From the NCBI GenBank assembly GCA_021014325.1, contig CM037474.1, forward strand, positions 21,508,488 to 21,572,487: a stretch of DNA of 64,000 nucleotides, read 5' to 3'. The notes below the pieces were generated by a model, which was not told where the DNA came from, did no database searches, and was given only the letters and a program-made list of their open reading frames with translations. Positions 32,301-44,300 of the stretch are shown here, piece by piece; position 1 is the first letter of the stretch; every line of letters starts with the position of its first letter. Position numbers and translations under genes: made by a program. The stretch is from Plazaster borealis (lineage: Eukaryota; Echinodermata; Asteroidea; Forcipulatida; Labidiasteridae).

Positions 32301-35300
32301 TCCTGCAGAGAGTGCAATATGTAACTCAATAAATTATTTATTATTATTCTCTGACATGTATTATATTTGAATGTTTTCTTTATAGAATTGTCAGGAGTGT
32401 GAGGTGGAAGAGTTTCTGTGTCTATTTTGTGTTTATTGTGAAGAAAAAAAATCAAATAGGATCTATGGATATGTTATAGGCCTGTATAACACAACTGAAT
32501 GCATTTCGTTCGTGCATTTTCATAGAATATTTGAATGTAATCTGGCTTTTCCATTTCACTCGGCTTCGTCTCGTAAAACGAAACAGTCCAGATTTTACCT
32601 CGTGATTATATATGTTCTGCGCCAATGCACTTAAATGCATCCAATATTAGTCTAGTATTTTTTTTATTAATCAGTAACATATTTCAGTCATATGTACACA
32701 CTGTGTATTACAATTCTATGAGAGTTTCATATTAAATTGAACCTCTACAGGCATGACAGGTGTTTACATAATTGATCTCTTGAAACAGATGTTTAAAAAT
32801 TGAAGAATACAGAGTGTGTTTGTTATGTTCTAGTTTATACTGACTCTGATGTTCACATGAACATGTTCACATGAACATAATTTGTGTATTTAATTCAAAA
32901 AATACAAATAGTGTTATTTTCAGTAATTAGATTCATAATCCCAAGCGCACCTTATTTTTATTTTGGGAAATGTCATTATATTTAATACAAAAATAAATAG
33001 AAAATTTCAAACATTTATACTTGAAAAAATTGCGTAACACAAAAAATGAGCACAATATAATTTATATAGTTTACACTTTATAAATATTTAAATTTAAATT
33101 TGAATTTTATTTCTACTTAATCTGAGCCCATCCCCATTCTAAACAGAATTTAGAAGTTTTCATGAAATGTAGGTGTATGTTTATATCTCCATATATAAGA
33201 TCTTCCTCAAAAGAAGTTTCATTTGTACTGAGACTGACATTTTTGCATTAGAGCTTACATGGTTAACCATAGTGGGTTTTTTCTTTGTAATTTTCAGACA
33301 TGATATTATTCCTACTAAAATTTTGCCTTTTTTCCAACTAATCTGATCACCGATTTTTAATTTTTTTTGCCATCAGAGAATTAATGACATTGTTTTCAAA
33401 TAACCTGAAAAAAGTCAGTAAAAGCATGTAAGTCAGCCAATGTCAGCGTGCTCCCTTAACAGTCAAATGCCAGTTAAAACACCTGAGGACCAGTCAAAGT
33501 TCTATCCAAGAGCAAGTTCAAGTGCGCATCTTTAGTTGACCACTGACTAGCAACGCACATGCGCAGCGACGTAATCACTCGAAGGACTTGTTTGGAAGTC
33601 TAGTCAACCATTTTTACACTTCCGTTGCCTTTTGCAATTTTGCTGTAGTGTCACTGGTGCCCTTCTGCGCTTTACTCGGGTTAGCATGAAACAAGGCTAC
33701 CGGGACCAGGGAATAAACCAGGCTGGTTCCAAATGGTCGACCATAGTCAACCATTGGTCAACCAGCATGGGTACGAGTGAAAATAGTCGACCAATTTAGT
33801 TAACCATGGTGCGCATTCCAAGTGGTCCGGCTGGCTAGTTCAGTTTTGAAAAGCATCCATATTTAATATGGAATACGGACGAGAAAAGAAAGCGGACAGA
33901 CTGCAGTGAAATGACAAGCAAACTGTCCCGGAAGCCAGCCACTGAAAAAGTTAAGGGCAAACCCTGAACGTACTTGATAACATTTCCTACTTTTTCCTAA
34001 GGGCCAAATATGCTAGACTTTTTGAGAAACAATCGTATTTTTCAAGGAGTTCTTAAAACCATCCTAGCCTAGTTTGTGTGCTTTAATTAGAGAAATGAAT
34101 CTTTTTCGTTGAATGTTCCCCACGATTTGATACTTTTAATCTACGATACTGTTTCTTGAACAACTAGATGGTTGATGAGTGTTTTCTTCCAAAAGCCAAA
34201 TTTGTATAAGTTAATAGTTCACTGCAGGTGTGACAGTTCGCCAACGGAGGCAATTGTCTCCATGGCCCCTGGTCATTGTCTGGGTACCCCTTGAAATTTT
34301 CCAGTTCAAATTTATATTTTTATCATAGAATTAGAAGTTCCTTTTACTTTGGGAAAAATGATCCATGCCCTAACAGTAATTGTCATCAGGCAGTGTTCTG
34401 CTTCTATTCAATGGTTTGTTGTTGTTTTGGGTTTTTTCCTCTATCCATTTGCCTACTACTAAATGTAGAAACTTTGCATGGTGGGAGTACATTCAAAGTG
34501 AGGTTTGCGGTGACGCCATGTGCGTAAACCTCTATTGAGTATGTGGTGGTTCTGAGAAGAACCACCGGTCAAACCACCGATTCTTCTCAGAAACACCATT
34601 ACTCAAAAGAGATCTACACACATGGTGTCACCGCAAACTTCATGACTTCACTTGAGAGGCCTACTAAAAGTTTGTTATTTCCATTGCTCTATTGTCATTT
34701 GATGCTCTATATGGGGCTTGGTGTGACCCCCCCCCCCTCATTGTGTGCTTAGAATCTCAGGAATGCTTTAGAGGATTTTAGGGAGGTATACTTTTGTACA
34801 AGAGGGAAAAGGTGTGTTATAGTATGGGAACATTGGGGGGGGGGTCCCTCTGCCCCTTATCGGGCATGGTATCACGCTGTAGTTGTATGGTTTCTATTCT
34901 GTGGCATTTTTTGTGTCTATTTCTAGCCATTTGCCTACTACCAAAATTGAGATTTAATAGATAATAGTGGCTTCTTATATAGCGCACATATCCGTCACTC
35001 AGTGAAGCTCAAGGCGCTTTTAACGTTCATTATTTTCCTGCAAGGTATTGTGGAGCTACGTTTTGAAGTATGAGACCAAGTCCTTTACATAGCACCATGT
35101 AATGGTTTACAATGTGCTGTGGCGCAATATGCTGCCGATCAAACCAGGAACACCGGGGCGAACCCCTTCTCTTTACGATAAGTGCACTGGGTTCTTTTAC
35201 GTGCATTACACAACACACGGGACCTACGGCTTAACGTCCCATCCGAAGGACGAAGCATGTGGTTAAGTGTCTTGCTTAGGGACACAAGTGTCACGGCTGG

Positions 35301-38300
35301 GATTCGAACCCACACTCTGCTGATCAGAAACACCAGAGCTTGAGTTCGGTGTTTTTATCCGCTCGGCCACGACACGCCACTTAATAGATATTAAATTTAC
35401 ACCGGGGATAAAGAATATTATTTGTGTTTTACCCATACACCATGCGATTTATTGTACTTAGATTTTGATATTTCCATTTTTTTCACATCGTAGTTAGGCC
35501 TATGAATTAATGTTGACTCGTCTATACTTTTTGTATTCTGTGGAATTTGTTTTTTCTTTTCTAATCATTTGCTTAAACTACATGTACCAATAATAGGGCT
35601 AAGAGTTTGTTATTTCAATCCTTCACACCGTAGTATGGTTTTATTCCAGGCTCGTCTTTACCGTTTCTAGAGTTTGATTTTCATTGTTCATGTCGTAGTT
35701 GTGTGGTTCAATGCTGACTGGTGTTCACCAACTCCTCCTTGTACACATACTCCGCAAAATTCAATATCCTCTATTTTCTTCTGTCGTCTGAGTGGATGCA
35801 GCAATGACCTTTTTGTCTTGGGTTTCTGAACTGGAATAGATCAAAGAAACATAAATTTGTGGTTTATTGAAGTTTTAGCATAAACATTGGTAAGATTATA
35901 AATTATAAACATTCACATATTTGCACATAACTTATGGTATAAAGATGGTCACGGTGGAAAACTTCCCTTGAAGTATTTTGCTGCAGTTTTTGAGAAATAA
36001 ATTAAAAACAATTAGGTTTTCTTTCACAAGTCCAAAACCCAATCTTTGAAAACAGTAACAAAAAAATATGTAGGGTATTTTCCCCCCCCCCCCAATGCTT
36101 GACGCAGTTTTTAGAGGACGCTGACGCCTCAACAACCATAGACTGTGAAAAGGCTTCACATTGCAATTACAGGATTTGGCGATTATCATCGCGCATCCAA
36201 AACAAGCGTTTACATAAGTTTTGTGATTGGAGGTGAGCACACAATTCTTAGTTTTTTGCAGTAACCGGAAGCTGAGGTCAAGTTTAATTCTCGGGTTTTC
36301 TTTGTTCTATTGTTGAATTGATTTTACTTTCATATTTTGTATAACTAAGTATTACATTCCCAACAACATATATTTTTTTTGTGGTCAAAAAACCTCGTTA
36401 AACTAAAATAATTGACAAAACAAAATCTTGCCCACAGAAATCTCCATATGGTTGGGACCACAATGGTTCGGAAGTTCAAATATGCGTGAGACTTGCACAG
36501 TCTATTGCAATCTGTTTTTGTACAAACTATTGATATAATATAATCATTGCTGTTAATATTTTCAGCAAGACAGGACCTATCGCATAATTATAATTACACT
36601 AAGTAGCATAACCATTGAATCACTAGAATGCCATTCTGTGTTTCAATGAAGTGACGTATAATTTATTTATTTATTTATTAATATTTCTGGTTGTGAAGCC
36701 AAGGATTCTCAGAAAAGCGAACTTAATAATTATACTAGCCAAGAACCCCATAGAGAGAAGACAAGGAAGGAAGTTTCAGTTTTAGATGTGGGAGTAAAAC
36801 CCCAAAGAATTATTCCAGGGAAAACCCATGCAGTCAGGTAGGGACTGAAAACCCCATCCACATAGTGCCCCCGGCGGGATTCGAACCGGAGTAATAACGT
36901 AAAGGAAATCGGAAAGGAAAGTGATATTTTGACAACGAGCACTTAGAATCAGAGTCTGAGTACATTTTCTGTCGAGTATCGTGTACATTATTTTGAGTTC
37001 AGGTTATTTTTCAGTCGTGTATCGAGTATGGACTTTGAGTGCGGGTATTTTGATAGCCGAGTACGTGTACCAGTGCCATAAAAACAATACTTGAGTAGTA
37101 CTTGAGTATGAGTACCAAGTAAGTTCTACAACACAGCAACTTCTTAGACGAAATTTCTTTCTGGGTTGTCTGTGAGAAAATCAGTTTAATATGGCTTCTT
37201 TATTATGTGTTACTTGATAAGTAGATAATATCTCCTAAAGACGAGCAGAGTGTATACTGTTCGAAACGTCGAGACCACATCGGCTCTTTTCAGAGCCAAC
37301 ACTCCTCCAAAAGAGATTTTACACATGGTTGTACCCGCAAGTTTACTATTAATTTGTAGTTACTCCTTAGATAATATCCAATATGAATTATGGAATAGAT
37401 AAAAGATATAGCTTACACATGTTGGAGCAGGTTTCCCTGCACTGTGTCTTCCATTGATCCTTCGTTCTCACCACTTGCAAGGTGTGTTGTGGTGTCACTA
37501 TGATGGAGTGGTGATTGGGCACTCTAAAGTTCTTGCTAACGCTCAGGCGTTTCTCCACCTCACCGGGCTCATTAATCGACTCAACTTCAGCAGAAAAGAA
37601 AGACCCAATCATCTTGAGCGTATGGTGTGGTGCTAGTGCAGTATAACCCTCAGTGAGGTCACAGCTAGCTCTCTCAAAATTAAAACCTCCTCCAGCTACC
37701 CCGCTGGACAACAGTTTAACCTCTGTGGAGAACTTCACCTGCTGCCATTTTTCGTATGTTGCTCTGACGTAGATTTTCTGCCCTGATGTGTTGGCCACAT
37801 AAATAGTCTGATCAAAAAACATGTTTGGAGGGTTGCAGTGCGATCTTCAAATGTGAGTTGCAACTTTTGTTCAGCAGCATAAGTTGTGTGGTGTTTGCTG
37901 CCTTTAGATTGCCTTTTATAGGATGTAAAAGTTAGCCATAATTGCACAATACCAAAGAGAAAGTGAAGTTTAGGAAGTGCAGAGTGTAATTTATCCGTTA
38001 AAGGAACCATTTAATTTATAGACAAGTTGTTTTAGACTGCTGAGCAACAGCTTATTGCAAAATAATGAAAATGTGGAATTGGACAAGGTCTTTCTCAAAG
38101 ATTGCTATTACAAAAGAGAAAATGTTCAACTTCAGCATATTTTATTTTTACTTTGATCATTGCATTTTTGTATGCCTTTTTCTAAAACCGCCAAATATTT
38201 CTGGAATTTCCAGATTTAACTGTTGGTATATAACATTTCCTGGTAAATAAAGTATTAGTATTCAATTGACTCGGCATGAATTCAGCTCTAGTTGACATAA

Positions 38301-41300
38301 TTTCCTGTAATGGATATAGCATCATGAAACATGAAAAGAATCGGGGAACTTTGGCGTGCAGGAATTACTGATCAACAATTCTTAAGGAAACTTACACAAT
38401 GTTTCTGACCTACTGTAACGAACCATTGAACAAATGCTCTCATTTATCGAGAACCACATCTATTAATAGCACTCAGCACTAGTGACATCACTTTTGTTCA
38501 AAATACCCGGTTGTCAGACAAACTTTCAACCACTTACGCGATCACTGCATCGGTGCTCCAGACCACAGTTCACGCGAGTAATAAAACACTGTTAAATGGC
38601 TTGGACATGTACTGCGCAAACATCAGTGAAATTTGACATGTCGTTTTCTAAAATCTGGGTAATACATGATGTCGCCATAAGAGCTTCTATTTTAAGAGTT
38701 AATGCAGAGTAAAAATCTGTACATACGATATGAAATACAAAATCAATACAAAATCAATACGAAATACAAAATCAATACGCAATACGAAATCAATACGAAA
38801 TATGAAATCAATACGAGATACGAAATCACAATATATAATTAAGAAGCCTCTCCAGAAAGATGGGTCTTTAGCCTAAAACAAGATGGAGTCCTAAGACCTA
38901 TATCAAGCAGAGCTGGTTCCAAAGTTGTCGTATGAGCCTGAATATGGAGCTGTTCTTAATGCATTGTTGCAAACAACTTTTCACGTTTCTTTGTTTACTA
39001 TTATCATGCACAAGTGGATAGCCCCCCCCCCCCCCCCCGCTCAGAACCCTTGCCCCCTCCAAATGAAATCAAAAAATGCTCACGTGTAATAGCCATGTGC
39101 ATACATTAAATAATCCCCCCCCCCCCCCAATAAAAAATGTTAAAATGTCTCGTATTACGCCACTGCTACTCTAAATATATTTCCTGGAAATTTCCTAGAC
39201 ATTTTGATTTTCACTTGGCATGAAAACATGATTGCGGATTTCCTCTCTTTGTTATGACCTTACCCACTGTTGTGAAGTTTAACTGTTGTGAAGTTTAGGG
39301 GTTTTCCCTTGTGGATAAATCTGATAGTTTGAAAAGTAAAAAGATATGTATAATGAGTTAAAGCTATATGTGTTTTGAGGCATTGCATATGGTATTAAGG
39401 TATCAATATATATTCAGTTTGTGGTAACACCATGTGTATATATCTACTTTGCTGTGTAGATTTGTTCTTAAGAACTTGTCTCGCTATTTATTCTACTGTC
39501 GCTCAGTAGATTTTTGAAATTGGGAGACTACTTCTGAAAAGAGCCGTCCTGATTATTAAGTACTACCTGGGGATGTAGGACTTCTATTTTGGCTTAGTTG
39601 ATCGAGGGGACTTCTCATTATTAACGTCACTGCTGCAGAGTGAGTAATTGGTCTCAACGTTTAGAATAGCCTGCTCTAGTCATCGTCAGGAGACTGTTTG
39701 AGATGCTGGTCTCTTTATAGGGACTTAGAGGTTTCAGTGTAGAGTCAGCACTGCTCTGATTGGTTCTTCTGAAAGGATGAACTGTGTTTGGTGGGCTCAT
39801 CAGAGTTATTGTGTGGGTTGCCCATTGTGTGTGAGTGCCCTGTGCAAGCTGCGGTAAAACTCATATTTTGTTGTTGTGTATATGGCCATGAGGGATTAAT
39901 CAACCCTGCCCAACTATTTACATGTTTCTGCTTCCCACTTTTCATGTCATAGGCATATGGGGCACAAGGGGTTGATTTACCCGAATGTTTACACAGATAA
40001 AAACACAAGTACCGGATAACAAGTTTTTTGTTTGTGTTTTTTTGCTTTTTCTGGCAATTTTTGTTTTCTTCTTGCTGAGCTCATATTTCCCTTTTGCTGA
40101 CGCCCCCCCCCCCACCTTTCCCTTGGGTCGTACGCCAATGTTTGTTGTTTTTTTTACTCAAGCAGTGAGAGCTGTACCAAAGTGAGCCTTCTCGCCTTTG
40201 CGTGAAGTGAACCGACGCTTTTGCTTGATCCAAATTCCAACCGTATTGGTTCAAAGTTTAACCTTAGCAATTGGCCGAAAGGTCAGATCTGCATCTTGGG
40301 GAAGTAGGTGGCTAGGCTTCTTTTGCTTCTGGGCCCTCACCAAGGCTAGTCTAACCAACAACATTGCACAACAACCAGGCAGCAGATGAGGGCGATATAA
40401 AGAAAAATGTTGAGCCGTGTGTACTGCATGACAGCTCAGCTGACTTGAGGTCATTTGTGGAGAAAAATGTAGTTTATCATTTTTGTGATAAAATGAAATA
40501 CCTAATACAAACAACAAACTATTCCTGATGTCGATTTCACTCAATGATTTGTTTCTCTAGTGAACTACAAGAGAATTTGATTCGCTCCCATGCAGCTGGA
40601 GTTGGGCCACCTCTGACTCCAGAGCGAACACGTCGTTTGCTGGCACTGAGGATCAATGTGATTGCTAAGGGACACAGTGGCTTGGCTCCAAAAAACCTGA
40701 AGAACATGCTGGAAGCATTTAATGGTAACCCTTTTATTTAATTATTTTTTATGACACCACTTCACAGTGAATTTCTGAAAAATGTTCTGTGACCACCCTC
40801 TGTATTTTTTGTGTGTGAATTTTCAGGAGCTTCCTTGAGCAATTGTTTTAATTCATTCAATCATTCAATCATTAATGGTTTATTTTCTAAAAAGAAAATG
40901 CCATGACGACCAAGGGTCGAATTACAGGAAATTATACCGAGAATACAAAATGTAAGAAGGCAATAAAGTTACACAATTATAAAGATGGAAAAACTTGCCA
41001 CAATGAAACCCTGACTTGACAAAGGAAAGACAACAATTTTTCTCATAAATAGCACAGGGATTTGATGTCCCATTTCCCATCTGAAGTGTCTTGCTCAAGT
41101 GTCATGGCCGGTACCCAAACCAATAATAATAACTAGTTCTTATATAGCGCATTTTACAATAACGTATCTATGCGCTTTACATTAGTGCCATGGTTATGGG
41201 CCAATAACATTCCTTTAATCTTTCTCAGCACCCTGGGGAGTATACAGCCCCGAGCTGTCGTGGGGCTCAGAAGGCTTTTTCAAACAAAATCAACCTCTAC

Positions 41301-44300
41301 CCTCGCAGGTACCCATTATACCCCTGGGTGAAGAGAAGCAATTATAGTAAAGCATGTTGCTCAAGGACACAAATGTCATGACCGGGGTTCGAACCCACAC
41401 CCCGATGCCTTAACCACCAGAACTTGGATTTGATGCTCTAAACCGCTCGGCCATGACACTCTAAAAAGACAAGAACTTGAATCGGATGCACTTGATGACC
41501 TCTTGGCATGACACTTGCATCATTCGAACCATTTAGGATGATTTTTTGTCGGATAAAGTTTAAGTGTTAGTTTCGTTTAGCATTTCCTGTTCTTACTCCC
41601 CAAGCATCCTGCTTGCCGTGGGTTCCTGAGAAAGGAACCGTGGGGGCCAGCGGTGATCTGGCCCCCTTGAGCCATCTGGCTCTGGGTATGATGGGTGAAG
41701 GGAAGATGTGGAGTCCACGAACAGGATGGAGTGATGCCAAAAAGGTAATACAAAATTAAATTTGTTATTTTTATTTTTTTGTCAAATCATTTAGGTTTAT
41801 TAATCGACTCAAAATTACTCGGCAGTCGGACTAAAATTGATGTGTTTACATTGACAAATTGACAAAAGTATGTAAGTTAAAGAAGAACAAAATTGTTAAG
41901 TGATTAAATCCGTAAGTACTAAACAAAAAAACAAAAAATAATTTTAAAAACAGTGGAACTAGATAGCACAAAAAGTATCATTCAAAAAAAGTGGCTGACA
42001 ACTATGAAGACAAAATTTAGGTCAACGAAAGAATGGACTTGAATGGGCCTGACAAAATTAATGGTTGCGTACCAGCTACACCAATGCTAATAACAGTTAA
42101 AAAGTTAAACATTTAAAAAAGCAAGACAAGTTCTCAAAGAACAAAATCTACACAGCAAAGTAGATATACACATGGTGTTACCGCAAACCGAATACACATT
42201 GGTACCTCACCATGCAATGCCTCAAATTCCATATAGAAATGCACACTTACGGAAAATTATTGATACACTGTACTGCACTTAAGAAGAGTAGATTAGATTA
42301 GAAGAGCTACAAGTGACCTCTCCACCCACCCCAAATCTCAACATATTAATTGTCATCGTGTAAAACACACTCGAGGACCTTGATTCAAACTGTTGCGGTA
42401 CCCGCTGCTAAAATAGTCTCGGTGGTCTAGCGGTAAGACATATCTGCTCTAGAATGGCAAAGGTCGTGGGTTCGAATCCCACAGGAGAAATATCGGTGTA
42501 TGGGTAAACCAAATAAGAATATAACAATTGTGAGTTTGTTCATTTACTTCATGTCAGTACTTTTTTTTCTTGTTTTATTATTTCAGGCATTAATTTACAG
42601 AGAAGTACTGAAAAGGGGAATTGGCTTTTACAATGGTTTTTTTTTCTGTTTTATTTATTTTCTTTTTTTATTTTCTTTTTTGTTAAGGTTTTGAAGATGC
42701 ATGGAGTAGAACCCATTGTACTTGGTCCAAAGGAGGTGAGTTTTTTTTTTATAAGATTAATGACTTTAATTGTTGTTCACACTTTTTTAATACAGATATA
42801 ATGATAATAGAAATAATAATAGTACAAGTTTTATCATTAAATATACATATTTGTGGCGTGTCGTGGCCGAGCGGATAAGAACACCGAACTCAAGCTCTGG
42901 TGTTTCTGATCAGCAGAGTGTGGGTTCGAATCCCAGTCGTGACACTTGTGTCCTTAAGCAAGACACTTAACCACATGCTTCGTCCTTCGGATGGGACGTT
43001 AAGCCGTAGGTCCCGTGTGTTGTGTAATGCACGTAAAAGAACCCAGTGCACTTATCGCAAAGAGAAGGGGTTCGCCCCGGTGTTCCTGGTTTGATTGGCT
43101 GCATATTGCGCCACAGCACCTTGTAAACCATTACATGGTGCTATGTAAAGGAATAGGGCTCATACTTCAACACGTAACTCCACTTACCTTGTAGGAAAAA
43201 TACTGAGCGCTTTGAGACACCCATCGGGAGTATAAAGCGCTATATAAGAACTGCATTATTATTATTATTATTATTATTATTTATTTTATTTAACATCAAA
43301 TTCACAAAATTCAAAAAATTTAACCATTGAAAATGCTCCAGAATTCACAGTAGGGCTTTTAAAACCAAAGGTGCACCAAGTAAAAACCATCCCTCCATTG
43401 TATTTTGCTGCAGTCATTTAATTTTTCTGTTTCGTCCATGGCACTGTGCCCTATTTTGTTTCCACTCAGAGGATCACAATGGAAATATTAAAGTCTGACT
43501 TTTGGACTTTTTTCTTGTAGTTCGCCAATTAAATAAAATAAAATCAAAATCAAAATAGACAGTTTATACCATGCCTACTGTTTATTTTACATATGTATAT
43601 AATTTTTGACTTGTATATAATTATATAATTTACACGTTTGTTTGAGACGTTTTCCGTTGTTGATGTTTTTTTAACTAAGGGTCTTGCACTGATCAATGGA
43701 ACTCAACTGATAACCTCTCTGGGAGCTGAAGGTAATTGATCAATCAATCAATCAATCAATATAATCGATCACTTAATTCTCCTATTGATTATCAGTCAAT
43801 GATTTATCAATCCACCAGTGAAATATCCCCACTGTATGTCTTTGAATTTTTTTCATGAGATACAAGACAGAAGAGAGAGTCATTTGAAACTGAAGTTGAC
43901 TGAAAAAAACCACCTTTACAGTCAAATAGCACTCGATCTGCTTTAATGCTAAAAATAGAAGCTACCCGGAACTCAGAAAATGTATCAAAATTCACTCTAA
44001 ACGTACGCACGCGTGCATGTCCAAGCACACTTTCACTCGCTTGTACTGACTATACTACTGCGATCTGGCATGCCGAGGTGTTGAGCGCATGAGAGCTAGG
44101 TGGTGGAACGTTTATCTGACATTGCAAAAGTGAAGTCATTAGTGCGGAGTGCTATATAGTAAAATTGAGTATTTAGTAAAGGTATCAGTTGATTAGACAG
44201 AAAGTACAGGATTGATAAAATAATGTCAAGAAAAAAACCCATTATTTAATCTGTCATATTTCACTGCTTGAAAAGTTCATAACAGTCGCAGTCCTTGATC

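Noticed and set aside
32845..32880. Palindromic gaacatgttc as a nuclear-receptor site
   Set aside because: It arises from a tandem gttcacatgaacat doublet deep in an AT-rich intron. There is no spacing or conservation to support a binding site.
42856..42945. tRNA-Leu(CAA) gene
   Set aside because: It is the head of a 425-bp element with an (att)n tail that is repeated at several sites. It is tRNA-derived, not a stand-alone gene.
43737..43760. Regular short repeats as a CRISPR array
   Set aside because: They are eukaryotic microsatellites without unique spacers. The window is animal DNA.
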